This document shows positions 8,644 to 15,839 of a stretch of DNA of 24,653 bases, one piece after another. Source of the DNA: Rhodospirillaceae bacterium (GTDB taxonomy: Bacteria > Pseudomonadota > Alphaproteobacteria > UBA8366 > GCA-2717185); contig JABJJH010000652.1 of assembly GCA_018660965.1 (NCBI GenBank), forward strand, positions 1-24,653, in the 5' to 3' direction. Position 1 is the stretch's first letter. Every line of letters starts with the position of its first letter. The notes under the pieces were generated by a model that was given only the letters and a program-made list of their open reading frames with translations, was not told the origin of the DNA and did not search any database. A program made the position numbers and the translations under genes.

Positions 8644-9222
8644 TTATTTTTTCCGAAATGTATCGAGCGCAACCACGTTGTCGTCGCGGGGCCCGTCTTC
8701 GTCCGCTGATTCCGCGTCGGGCGATTCTTCGCTCTCGGAGACCCCTTCCACCGCCACGTCTTCGCCTGGGTCTGCCGATGCGTCGTCTTCCGGAGCGTCC
8801 ACGGGCATCAATGCTGTGGCCGTGGCGGAGCGCGGCGCCAATTCCGTCGATGACGGCGCTGCGGAGTCCTGGAATTTGAACTGCAATCCGAAATTAACCG
8901 ACGGGTCGGCGAAGGCGGTGATCGCCGCGAAGGGCACGCGTAAATGTTCGGTAACGTCGTTGAAGCTGAGTTTGATGGAAAATTCGGTGTCGCTGGTTTC
9001 CAGATCCCAGAATTGGTGTTGCACGACAATTGTCATTTCTTCGGGGTATTTTTCCCGCAAATGGTCGGGAATATCAACGCCGTCATCATGGGTTAAAAAT
9101 GTAATATATAGATGATGTTCGCCCGGCAGGCCTTCCGTGGCCGCTTGATGCAAGGCGTCGCGAACCACGCTGCGCAACGCGGTCTCCACCATCACATCGT
9201 ATCGCATGCTGTCTTGCGTCAT
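8644..9222 (-). CDS. sspB: SspB, ClpXP adaptor for ssrA-tagged proteins (alphaproteobacterial type)
   Basis: A 192-residue protein. The folded domain, about residues 6-117, carries the family signatures RYDVMVETALRSVVRDAL, LPGEHHLYITF, YPEEMTIVVQHQFWDL and FADPSVNFGLQF. It binds the tmRNA tag on stalled-ribosome products. A long acidic, disordered linker (about 118-180) leads to the C-terminal DNVVALDTFRKK, the short motif that docks on the ClpX N-domain. I chose the ATG at 9222 over one at 9258 because the family starts just before RYDVM and GGGGA lies a few bases upstream of 9222. The tmRNA gene lies about 60 bases upstream on the same strand, so substrate tag and adaptor are encoded side by side. 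Confidence 0.92.
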   Translation of the reverse strand: MTQDSMRYDVMVETALRSVVRDALHQAATEGLPGEHHLYITFLTHDDGVDIPDHLREKYPEEMTIVVQHQFWDLETSDTEFSIKLSFNDVTEHLRVPFAAITAFADPSVNFGLQFKFQDSAAPSSTELAPRSATATALMPVDAPEDDASADPGEDVAVEGVSESEESPDAESADEDGPRDDNVVALDTFRKK

Positions 9223-9284
9223 ATGTCCCCAGCGGCGTAACCGGCGCGCATCGATCATTGTTGACGATCGAAACGATCCAAAAT

Positions 9285-9605
9285 CAGTGGGGGGTTTCTG
9301 TTGCCCGGCACCCCCCGAACCGCGCTTACTTAGCCTAGGCTATGCAGCGAGACGGGCTTCGCCCGCAAAGTTATCATTCGCAATTAGCGAATTTGGCCCG
9401 ATAACGACGGTGCCATACCGGACGCAAACCAAATCTTTACCACGCACGTCGATCCTATTTCGCCCCCAAACATCGCCGAATTAACACCGTCAGCGATGGA
9501 AATCTGGTGGAGGCGCCGGGTACCGCCCCCGAGTCCGTAACGCTTATTCCATAAGGCTCTGTAACGTCATAGTCGGTTGCCCGACAGTCCTGATATAAGC
9601 CTTTT
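9285..9605 (-). ncRNA. ssrA: tmRNA, permuted two-piece alphaproteobacterial type
   Basis: The two-piece tmRNA occupies most of the region between sspB and thyA. Read on the minus strand, the acceptor piece comes first. It includes hairpin GTCGG-GCAA-CCGAC (about 9570-9582) and ends in the T-arm-like CGGG/CCCG stem and CGCCTCCACCA, with the 3' CCA at 9505. A 37-base internal spacer (9504-9468) follows. The coding piece starts at 9467 with GGGGGCG, which pairs with CGCCTCC of the acceptor end (one G-U). It continues with GGATCGACG, the 5' tRNA-like landmark, then a PK1-like stem ATTTGG/CCAAAT and the tag frame (9381-9340). A GGGGGG/CCCCCC stem enclosing GGGCAACAGAA (9289-9316) comes near its end. 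The outer ends, 9285 and about 9605, are estimates. Product: rescue of stalled ribosomes with SmpB. Confidence 0.9.
9340..9381 (-). other. tmRNA tag reading frame (ANDNFAGEARLAA, stop)
   Basis: The resume codon GCG (9381-9379) opens a 13-codon frame encoding ANDNFAGEARLAA, ended by TAG (9342-9340). The AND start and the LAA end are diagnostic: the C-terminal LAA is the ClpX-recognised degron, and the AND side is the SspB-binding side. Confidence 0.92.
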
Positions 9606-9697
9606 GCGCGCGGATTGAAAGAGCCCGGCCCGGCAAAAATGTCGTTGGGGTTAAAATTGGGCTGGCCTGGCGGCGAATCACGGTACATTAAGGGGCG

Positions 9698-10492
9698 ATG
9701 CGGCAATACCTCGATCTTCTCCAGCATGTCGTCGTTGCGGGCGTCCATAAAGGCGATCGCACTGGCGTTGGCACCGTCAGTTCGTTTGGCCATCAGATCC
9801 GCGTCGATTTATCCGCGGGATTTCCGATGCTGACGACAAAGAAATTGCACCTGAAATCCATCATCCATGAACTTTTGTGGTTCCTGTCGGGCGACACCAA
9901 TGTGCGCTATTTGCAGGAAAACGGGGTGCGGATATGGGATGACTGGGCCGATGAAGACGGTGATCTCGGCCCGGTGTATGGGGCGCAGTGGCGGTCCTGG
10001 CCAACGCCGGACGGTCGCCATGTCGATCAGATCGGCCAGCTTCTCGCCCAATTACGCAACAACCCGGATTCCCGGCGCCACATCGTCAGCGCCTGGAATG
10101 TCGCCGTGGTGGACGAAATGGCTCTGCCGCCATGTCATTGCCTGTTTCAGTTTTACGTCGCGGATGGTCGACTGTCCTGTCAGCTATACCAGCGCAGCGC
10201 CGACATGTTTCTCGGCGTGCCGTTCAACATCGCGTCCTACGCCCTGCTGACCATGATGGTGGCGCAAGTCACCGGGTTGGCGCCGGGCGATTTTATTCAC
10301 ACCTTTGGCGACGCCCATATCTACGTCAATCATATGGAACAGGTCGGCGAACAGCTATCGCGCGCGCCCTATGCGTTGCCGGTCATGCGTCTGAATCCGT
10401 CGGTGAACGACCTGTTCGCGTTCCGTTTCGAAGATTTCACGCTGGAAAACTATCAGGCCCATCCGCATATCGCGGGCAAGGTCGCGGTGTGA
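9698..10492 (+). CDS. thyA: thymidylate synthase
   Basis: A 264-residue protein, the same length as E. coli ThyA. It methylates dUMP to dTMP using 5,10-methylene-tetrahydrofolate. The catalytic Cys146 sits in PPCHCLFQF. Arg21 (DRTGVGT), RRHIVSAWN (126-134), QLYQRSADMFLGVPFN (162-177) and HIYVNH (207-212) form the substrate pocket. The start MRQYLDLL matches the family N-terminus, so the ATG at 9698 is secure. The tmRNA gene is divergent on the other strand, about 90 bases away. The folA start lies 8 bases after the stop, indicating one transcript; the product dihydrofolate is the substrate of the next gene. Confidence 0.97.
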   Translation: MRQYLDLLQHVVVAGVHKGDRTGVGTVSSFGHQIRVDLSAGFPMLTTKKLHLKSIIHELLWFLSGDTNVRYLQENGVRIWDDWADEDGDLGPVYGAQWRSWPTPDGRHVDQIGQLLAQLRNNPDSRRHIVSAWNVAVVDEMALPPCHCLFQFYVADGRLSCQLYQRSADMFLGVPFNIASYALLTMMVAQVTGLAPGDFIHTFGDAHIYVNHMEQVGEQLSRAPYALPVMRLNPSVNDLFAFRFEDFTLENYQAHPHIAGKVAV

Positions 10493-10499
10493 GGGGCGT

Positions 10500-11030
10500 G
10501 TGAACCGGGATACACCGCGTCTCTGCCTGATTGTCGCCATGGCCCGCAACCGCGTGATCGGCCGAGACGGAGGGTTGCCGTGGCGTCTGTCGGCGGATCT
10601 GAAATATTTCAAATCCGTCACGATGGGCAAGCCGGTGTTGATGGGCCGCAAAACATTTGAGTCGATTCACGCCATGCTCGGCGGGCCGTTGCCGGGGCGC
10701 GCCAATATCGTCATTACCCGCGATGTGGATTATGGGGCCGAAGGCTGCCTCGTCGTGCATGGATTCGAAGCCGCTGTGCGGGCGGCGGAAGACATCGCGC
10801 AAAACGACGGCGTCGACGAGATCATGGTCATCGGCGGCGCGGAAATTTACACGCGCGCGCTGGGTGAGGCGGATCGGCTGTACCTGACCGAAGTTGACGC
10901 CGACATCGACGGCGACGCCAGGTTTCCCGATTTCGACAGGACGCGCTGGCGGGAAATCAGCCGCGAGGATCATCCTGCCTCCGACGCCGAGGCGCTCGGG
11001 TACAGCTTCGTGACGCTCGATTTAGCGTAA
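10500..11030 (+). CDS. folA: dihydrofolate reductase
   Basis: A 176-residue protein that reduces dihydrofolate to tetrahydrofolate with NADPH. Motifs: VAMARNRVIGRDGGLPWRL (12-30) with the Met20-loop equivalent, the catalytic acid Asp33 in SADLKYFK, the NADPH-binding VLMGRKTFESI, VMVIGGAEIY and the C-terminal YSFVTLDL. The start is GTG at 10500, with GAGGGG only three bases ahead, overlapping the thyA stop region, so translational coupling with thyA is likely. The family start lies within a few residues, so this start fits. It is convergent with the glutamine amidotransferase gene, whose stop lies 10 bases further. Confidence 0.96.
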   Translation: MNRDTPRLCLIVAMARNRVIGRDGGLPWRLSADLKYFKSVTMGKPVLMGRKTFESIHAMLGGPLPGRANIVITRDVDYGAEGCLVVHGFEAAVRAAEDIAQNDGVDEIMVIGGAEIYTRALGEADRLYLTEVDADIDGDARFPDFDRTRWREISREDHPASDAEALGYSFVTLDLA

Positions 11031-11040
11031 CCGTGTGGGG

Positions 11041-11826
11041 CTAACCGTGCGGCGTGAAGGGTTCCTCGGTGAACGCGCCGTCCCCGGCGATGACGAAATG
11101 GGACCGCGGCACTTCACGCCAGTCTTCCTTTACCGACGTCAGGGGTTCCGACAGAATCGTCAGTGAAACCTCGCCATTCGTCCGCGCGGTTCCCAGATAC
11201 AGGCTCGGCGCATGGTCGTCGCTGGCGTAACGGATGGCGTAAATGGCCTCGCCATCCGTCGCCGTCGCCGTCAACCGCAACGGCGCTTCGACCTCCGCCG
11301 CTTGCATGATGCGCTCCACCGCCGCGACGGTTTTTTCGAACGCCGCCTTGGGGTTTTCCGTCAGGCCGTTCGACAACAGGATCAGAAAGAACGCCTCGCT
11401 GTCGGTAGCGCCCAGACGGTGGCGGTACAATGTGGGAGAAATAAGATCGTCGACGCTTCGGCGGATGTCGTCGTATCCGCCGATCTGGCCGTTATGCATG
11501 AACAGCCACCGGCCATGACGGAAGGGATGGCAGTTATAGCGCGAGATACCGGCGGAGGTGGACGCCCGGACATGGGCGTAAAACAGGCCGCTGCTGACCT
11601 GTTCGGCAACGCTTTTCAGATTGTCGTCGTTCCAGGCGGGGTGAACGTCGCGGAACAGACCGGGGTCGTCGCGCGCGCCGTACCAGCCCAGGCCAAAGCC
11701 GTCGCCGTTGGTGGGTGTGGTTCCCAAACGCGCCGACATGGACTGGTCGATCAACGAATTTTCTGCGCGAAACAGGAATTCGTCGGGATGAATGGAGGGA
11801 CCGGAATAGGCGAGCCAGCGACACAT
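11041..11826 (-). CDS. class II glutamine amidotransferase (YafJ/EgtC-like)
   Basis: A 261-residue Ntn-type amidotransferase domain protein. The nucleophile is Cys2 after removal of the initiator Met (MCRWLAY). TNGDGFGLGWYG (39-50), RAST (88-91) and FMHNGQIGGYDDIR (109-122) are the class II glutamine-binding and oxyanion residues. It would release ammonia from glutamine or a gamma-glutamyl substrate; stand-alone members include YafJ and the gamma-glutamyl hydrolase EgtC. No other ergothioneine genes are nearby, so EgtC itself is not supported. It is the last gene of a probable minus-strand operon, 41 bases after the Popeye-like gene. The ribosome site is weak, but the Cys2 requirement fixes the start. 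Confidence 0.88.
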   Translation of the reverse strand: MCRWLAYSGPSIHPDEFLFRAENSLIDQSMSARLGTTPTNGDGFGLGWYGARDDPGLFRDVHPAWNDDNLKSVAEQVSSGLFYAHVRASTSAGISRYNCHPFRHGRWLFMHNGQIGGYDDIRRSVDDLISPTLYRHRLGATDSEAFFLILLSNGLTENPKAAFEKTVAAVERIMQAAEVEAPLRLTATATDGEAIYAIRYASDDHAPSLYLGTARTNGEVSLTILSEPLTSVKEDWREVPRSHFVIAGDGAFTEEPFTPHG

Positions 11827-11867
11827 GCGCCAAGCCTATGCCGTGATGTGGTTGGTTGCAACGAAAC

Positions 11868-12515
11868 TTAAGTCGCCAGTTTCCGCATCAGGTCGATGCT
11901 GAACACGTGTTTCATGGCGACGTCCATGGCCGGGTTGCGGTGCAGCAGCTTGCGCAGTTCGACTTCCGGCCAGGCGATATAGCGGCTGGGGCGTTTGACG
12001 GTGACGGTCGCGGTGGCCCCGCCGCCCTGGATGAAGGATATTTCGCCGATCATCGCGCCGTCCTTGGCGCGGCCGATCTCCTCGCCGTCGCGTTCCACCA
12101 CGACTTCTCCGTTATACAGCAACTTCAAATCGCCAATGCCTTCGCCCTGCACGGCCAATCTGTCGCCTTCCGCCCCGCTTCGCCATTGACCGATACGCAT
12201 CAGTTTCATGAATTCGACGGGCGAGAAATTCTGGAAGACGGTTTCGAACAATTCCGTTTCTTCCTCAGAGAATTTGACGGCGCGGCGCTCCAGGAAAATC
12301 CCGGCGATGCGCACCGCGTTTATGAGGATGAAGACGGATAGCCAGAAGATTACAAGCCAAAGCGGCCCCGCTGCGATCGCGTAATTATAAATGATGCCGA
12401 CAAACCCGGCGATGATCGCCAGCCCCCGCAGGACGATCATATCGCGGACATAAAAGGAAATGGCGGTTAATCCGAACGAGGCGTGCCCCGCCAGATCGAT
12501 AAGCATTGCGGTCAT
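11868..12515 (-). CDS. membrane protein with Popeye/cyclic-nucleotide-binding-like domain
   Basis: A 215-residue protein with two to three hydrophobic segments (about residues 8-24, 28-48 and 50-72) and a cytoplasmic beta-rich domain (about 90-210) of the cNMP-binding/Popeye fold. Visible features are LKLLYNGEVVVERDGEEIGR, MIGEISFIQGGGATATVTV and YIAWPEVELRKLL. The GEIS loop is the phosphate-binding cassette position, but the usual PRAATV is GATATV, so the phosphate-contacting Arg is missing; cAMP or cGMP binding is therefore uncertain. The topology (three N-terminal helices, then a CNBD-like domain) is that of Popeye-domain proteins. GGAGG lies nine bases before the ATG, inside the end of the enoyl-CoA hydratase gene, which stops 4 bases upstream: a coupled operon. 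Confidence 0.78.
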   Translation of the reverse strand: MTAMLIDLAGHASFGLTAISFYVRDMIVLRGLAIIAGFVGIIYNYAIAAGPLWLVIFWLSVFILINAVRIAGIFLERRAVKFSEEETELFETVFQNFSPVEFMKLMRIGQWRSGAEGDRLAVQGEGIGDLKLLYNGEVVVERDGEEIGRAKDGAMIGEISFIQGGGATATVTVKRPSRYIAWPEVELRKLLHRNPAMDVAMKHVFSIDLMRKLAT

Positions 12516-12519
12516 CGCA

Positions 12520-13341
12520 TTAATCCTCCGCGAAGCGGGCGTCGCGCCAGGCGATCGCCGCTTTCAGGCTCTGTTCCTTGCGGATGCGGGCGAATTCGGT
12601 CTTTTCCCAGGACGGTGTCGAATTGATTTCAATATCGATATCAAGGCTGGTCGCCAATGCCTGTCGCATGCCCATGGCCTCGTAACTGCGGTTAATCGCT
12701 TCCTTGGTGCGCAGGACCGACACCGACGACGCCTTCGATACCTTACGCGCCAGGGCCAGCGCGGTGTTCATTTCCTCGCCATCGGGAACTACGCGGTTGA
12801 CAAGGCCCATGCGCAGGGCGTCGTCGGCGCTGATGCGATCTTCGCCCGTGAACAAAATCTCTTTGGCCTGTTTGGGACCGGTGACCCACGGAAACAGCAT
12901 CGCCACCGCGCCGGTGCCAAAGCGCGCTTCCGGTTCGCCGAACCGCGCGCTTGCGGCGGTGACGGTCATATCGCAGGCCAGCGAGACTTCGAAAGCGCCG
13001 GCGATGCAGTATCCATGCACGGCGGCGATGGTTGGTTTCGGCGATAACCAGAACTTCATGATGAAGTCGAACTGCAGGGTCATTTGCGCGCGCACCTTAT
13101 CGACGCTGTCGAGGTTGCGTTCCGCCGCCGCCTTCAAGTCGAATCCGGGCGAAAAGGCGCGGCCCGCCCCGGAGACGACGACAACGTCGACGTCGTCATC
13201 CGCTGCAAAGGCGTCCAGCGCCGCCATTGATTCATGCATCAATTCATTATTGAACGCGTTCAGGCGTTCCGGTCGATTGAATTGCATGCGGCCAATCCCG
13301 TCGGCCTTTTCGGTTAGAACGAGTTTGTCCGTTCCGGTCAT
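12520..13341 (-). CDS. enoyl-CoA hydratase/isomerase family protein
   Basis: A 273-residue crotonase-fold protein. FSPGFDLK (63-70) and HGYCIAGAFEVS (109-120) form the oxyanion hole. Both catalytic glutamates of true hydratases are present, Glu118 and Glu138, twenty residues apart as in rat mitochondrial hydratase (Glu144/Glu164). It would hydrate trans-2-enoyl-CoA in fatty-acid or amino-acid breakdown; the actual acyl-CoA is unknown. The N-terminal half carries FNRPERLNAFN (family signature). AGGAGG sits eight bases before the ATG. It is the first gene of a likely minus-strand operon with the Popeye-like gene and the amidotransferase gene. A twin-palindrome element starts about 20 bases upstream of its start codon. 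Confidence 0.9.
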   Translation of the reverse strand: MTGTDKLVLTEKADGIGRMQFNRPERLNAFNNELMHESMAALDAFAADDDVDVVVVSGAGRAFSPGFDLKAAAERNLDSVDKVRAQMTLQFDFIMKFWLSPKPTIAAVHGYCIAGAFEVSLACDMTVTAASARFGEPEARFGTGAVAMLFPWVTGPKQAKEILFTGEDRISADDALRMGLVNRVVPDGEEMNTALALARKVSKASSVSVLRTKEAINRSYEAMGMRQALATSLDIDIEINSTPSWEKTEFARIRKEQSLKAAIAWRDARFAED

Positions 13342-13366
13342 CGCCCGGTCCTCCTAGTGGAGCAAC

Positions 13367-13393
13367 CGAAACGGATGGTTACCATCCGTTTCG
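13367..13393. repeat. 27-nt perfect palindrome, copy 1
   Basis: The left arm CGAAACGGATGGT and right arm ACCATCCGTTTCG are perfectly complementary around a single central T at 13380. Its outer arms and 3' flank ATCAG are shared with copy 2, 69 bases away. Confidence 0.85.
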
Positions 13394-13435
13394 ATCAGTT
13401 GCCCCACCAGATCAATATGTTTGTGGGCTGATTCA

Positions 13436-13462
13436 CGAAATGCTTGGGAACCAAGCGTTTCG
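13436..13462. repeat. 27-nt near-perfect palindrome, copy 2
   Basis: The left arm CGAAATGCTTGGG and right arm ACCAAGCGTTTCG pair with one T-G wobble and one mismatch next to the centre. The outer arms match copy 1, while the inner bases differ in both arms together, so that pairing is kept. Confidence 0.8.
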
Positions 13463-13579
13463 ATCAGACCACTTGAGTTGTCGAGGCGGCATCTTGCCTT
13501 TGAAATTTAAGGACTGCAATCCGGGTCGGGTTTTGCGATGCTTTCCATCGATCCTCCATCCACCATCAGGAATCCCGCC

Positions 13580-13969
13580 ATGTTGAAAGTTCACGTCCTC
13601 GACGAAATCCGACCGCATTCCAGCAACGTCGCCCATGGGGTGGAAGTCCCGGCGGGCGCGCGACTGTTGTTCACCAACGGTCAGGTCGGCACGAAGCGCG
13701 ATGGGACCACGCCGGAAGCGGTCGAAGAACAAATCGAAGTCGTCTTCGAACGCCTGGGGCTGGTGCTGAAGGCGTCGAACATGAACTTTAACGATGTCGT
13801 GCGATTCGATGTGTATTTAACCGACCGGGCGGATTTACCGGCCTTCGTCAAAGTGCGCGACCGCATTATGGGCGACCACAAGCCGGGTGCGACCTTGTTG
13901 GTCGTCGCCGGGTTGGCGCGCGCGGAAGTGAAAGTTGAAATCGAAGCGGTCGCCGCGAAAGTAGATTGA
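13580..13969 (+). CDS. RidA family protein (YjgF/YER057c/UK114)
   Basis: A 129-residue protein, the usual RidA length. LLFTNGQVG (about 27-35), NFNDVVRFDVYLTD (67-80) and the C-terminal VKVEIEAVAAK are family signatures. RidA proteins form trimers and hydrolyse reactive enamine/imine intermediates such as 2-aminoacrylate; other subfamilies have different roles, and an Arg is present just before the VEIEAVA strand (LARAEV). An in-frame ATG at 13538 has no ribosome site. The ATG at 13580 has AGGA eight bases upstream and fits the family length, so it is preferred. It is divergent from the enoyl-CoA hydratase gene across the twin-palindrome region and ends six bases before the stop of the convergent MFS gene. 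Confidence 0.85.
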   Translation: MLKVHVLDEIRPHSSNVAHGVEVPAGARLLFTNGQVGTKRDGTTPEAVEEQIEVVFERLGLVLKASNMNFNDVVRFDVYLTDRADLPAFVKVRDRIMGDHKPGATLLVVAGLARAEVKVEIEAVAAKVD

Positions 13970-13975
13970 CCGCCC

Positions 13976-15199
13976 TTACGCCGTCGCGACCACGTGCAGG
14001 GTTTCCGGGTGGCGCCGCGCTCGCAGGTACAGCGTGACGGCGATGGCGAGGTTGATGGCGTTGAACGCGACCCCGTTCAGGAAGGAGATCGTGTACGAGC
14101 CGGTCAAGTCATACAGCGCCCCGGCCATCCAGCCGCCCACCGCCATGCCGACGAGCGTGGACAACAACGCCGCGCTGATCCGCCACCCGGCGTCGTTGAT
14201 CGGAAACACCACGCGCGAAATCAGGGCGTAGGATGGCACAATCCCGCCTTGGGACAGGCCGAACGCCGCCGACGCCAGATACAACGCGCTCAAGGTATCG
14301 GCCAGCAGGAAGGTCGGCAGCACCATCATTTGCAGGGTCGAGCCCAATATGAGGGTGCGGAACCCGCCGATCCGGTCGGAAATCCATCCCGACGTCAGAC
14401 GGCTGATGATGCCGAATCCCAACATCAACGACAGCATTTCCGCACCGCGCGCGGCGGTGAAGCCGAGATCGATGGCGTACGCCACGATATGCACCTGCGG
14501 CATGGACATGGCGATGCAGCACCCGACCCCCGCCGCGCAAATCAACGTCTGCACACTGTTTGGCGACATGCCGAGGGGGCGCACGCGTACATCCGGCGCC
14601 GGGGTCGCGCGGGTGTGCGCCGCTGCGGCCATATGCGCGGGTTTGCGGTACAGGATCGCGATCAACGGCGGCATGGCGCAGGCGGTGAACACGCTCAAGC
14701 CCAAAAAGGTGTCGCGCCAGCCAAATAAATCGATGAAATGTTGTACGATGGGCGGCCATACGGCACCGGCCATGTAACTGCCGGAAATGACAATGCCCAT
14801 CGCCAATCCGCGCCGCCGGTTGAACCAGTGGGAAATATCCGCGACCAGGGGCCCGAACGTCGCCGACGCGCCGCACATTCCCATCAGCAATCCGGTCGCC
14901 AGGCAAAGCTGCCAAATCCCGACGGAATACGCAGCGGCGACGAAACCGGCGGGCACACACAGCGCGCCCAGAATATTGGGCGCCATGATGCCGAAACGGT
15001 CGGCGGCCCGGCCCATGACCAATCCCCCGACGCCAAAGCCGATCATGAACGCCATATAGGGCGCCGCCGCCATGCCGCGATTGACGTTGAACTCCACCGC
15101 GAAATCGTTCAATCCGACGATGGTGGCGTACATCGTTGAACCAGCGACGGCCATCAAGGTAAACGCGGCGATCAGCCGGACGACGGGATAGGATATCAC
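13976..15199 (-). CDS. MFS transporter (MCT/oxalate-formate-antiporter-like)
   Basis: A 407-residue integral membrane protein with about twelve hydrophobic segments in two halves. A cytoplasmic loop near residues 187-210 is rich in Ala/Pro/Arg. GGLVMGRAADRFG (58-70) is the family's motif-A loop between helices 2 and 3, repeated in the second half as TSGWISDRIGG. The WFNRRRGLAMGI segment (about 124-135) is typical of the monocarboxylate/OFA branch of the major facilitator superfamily, so organic-anion transport is likely, but the substrate is unknown. The start is GTG at 15199, with AAGGA eight bases upstream. It is convergent with RidA, with a six-base gap. Confidence 0.9.
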   Translation of the reverse strand: MISYPVVRLIAAFTLMAVAGSTMYATIVGLNDFAVEFNVNRGMAAAPYMAFMIGFGVGGLVMGRAADRFGIMAPNILGALCVPAGFVAAAYSVGIWQLCLATGLLMGMCGASATFGPLVADISHWFNRRRGLAMGIVISGSYMAGAVWPPIVQHFIDLFGWRDTFLGLSVFTACAMPPLIAILYRKPAHMAAAAHTRATPAPDVRVRPLGMSPNSVQTLICAAGVGCCIAMSMPQVHIVAYAIDLGFTAARGAEMLSLMLGFGIISRLTSGWISDRIGGFRTLILGSTLQMMVLPTFLLADTLSALYLASAAFGLSQGGIVPSYALISRVVFPINDAGWRISAALLSTLVGMAVGGWMAGALYDLTGSYTISFLNGVAFNAINLAIAVTLYLRARRHPETLHVVATA

Positions 15200-15294
15200 C
15201 GGGGGAGTCCTTCAAAAAAAAGATGACGGCCTTTATTCGACAGGCCCAACCCTAAATAGGCCGCCCGGCGTGGCGCGGCAAGGATGCGCCATTT

Positions 15295-15801
15295 CTATTT
15301 CGCGTGCCGGTTTTTCATATCATGCGCTTTCGGACGACCCCCGTGTTCCGGCATTTGCGCGCCGACGCCGTGCACCGCGACCTCCACTGTCACGGTTCCC
15401 GCTGTTTTGAAGGTTAGCGTCAGCGGGAAGGTCTGGCCCTTGGCGAGCGGCGCGCGCAGACCCATCAGCATTAGGTGCAGGCCGCCGGGACGCAACGTCA
15501 CAGCCTCGCCGGGTTCGACGTTAACGCCGTCCACGCGGCGCATTCTCATGACGCCTTTGACCATTGTATGACCGTGGAATTCGATGGTCCTGGCGACAGG
15601 CGACGCGGCGGCGACAAGCATATCGGGCGTTGCGCCGTGTGTCGTCAGCGTCAGATACGCGCCACCGATTTTGGCGTGACCCGGCGTGGCGCGCGCCCAC
15701 GGGGTCGTCACGACAATGTCGCCGATGTGGTGTTCCTGCGCCGAAACGGTCGGCGCGATAGCGATACACGCCAGTACAAATAAACGCGCGATATGGATCA
15801 T
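15295..15801 (-). CDS. periplasmic copper chaperone PCuAC
   Basis: A 168-residue protein with a signal peptide (about residues 1-21, ending VSA-QEH) and the PCuAC fold. The copper-binding pattern H-x10-M-x21-H-x-M is exact: His76, Met87, His109 and Met111. The preceding TTPWARATP (32-40) and the LRPGGLHLMLMGL stretch (103-115) are family signatures. PCuAC proteins deliver Cu(I) to cytochrome c oxidase in the periplasm. The His-rich C-terminus (MPEHGG, KAHDMKNRHAK) may add metal sites. A much longer frame opens upstream at 16062, but AAGGA seven bases before the ATG at 15801 and the signal peptide fix this start. It is the last gene of a VOC-unknown-PCuAC operon, with 38 bases to the preceding stop. 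Confidence 0.92.
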   Translation of the reverse strand: MIHIARLFVLACIAIAPTVSAQEHHIGDIVVTTPWARATPGHAKIGGAYLTLTTHGATPDMLVAAASPVARTIEFHGHTMVKGVMRMRRVDGVNVEPGEAVTLRPGGLHLMLMGLRAPLAKGQTFPLTLTFKTAGTVTVEVAVHGVGAQMPEHGGRPKAHDMKNRHAK

Positions 15802-15839
15802 GGGGGCGTCCTTAATTAATCGACGCCCCGCATAGCGTG

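Larger units (their letters stand above)
13362..13467. promoter_or_regulatory. structured divergent regulatory region with three successive stems
   Basis: The spacer between the divergent enoyl-CoA hydratase and RidA genes contains three adjacent stems. The first is a perfect 27-nt palindrome (13367-13393), flanked by GCAAC/GTTGC. The second is ATCAG/CTGAT plus CCCAC/GTGGG (13394-13432). The third is a near-perfect 27-nt palindrome (13436-13462). The 12-mer CGTTTCGATCAG ends both 27-nt units (13387-13398 and 13456-13467). Function unknown: operator pair, leader-RNA structure or palindromic repeat. Confidence 0.55.

Noticed and set aside
9455..9793. 112-codon minus-strand frame overlapping the thyA start
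   Set aside because: It covers the acceptor piece of the tmRNA and the first bases of thyA, has no family signature, and the RNA features explain the sequence better.
13362..13467. Short CRISPR array
   Set aside because: Only two palindromic units, not identical, separated by one structured segment. No further repeats or cas genes.
13433..13732. 99-codon minus-strand frame over the RidA start
   Set aside because: It covers the second palindrome and the RidA coding region, with no motif or ribosome site.
14109..15215. 368-codon frame in another phase of the MFS gene
   Set aside because: It is Arg/Gly/His-rich without hydrophobic segments, a typical out-of-phase shadow. The 407-residue frame has twelve membrane segments and a good ribosome site.
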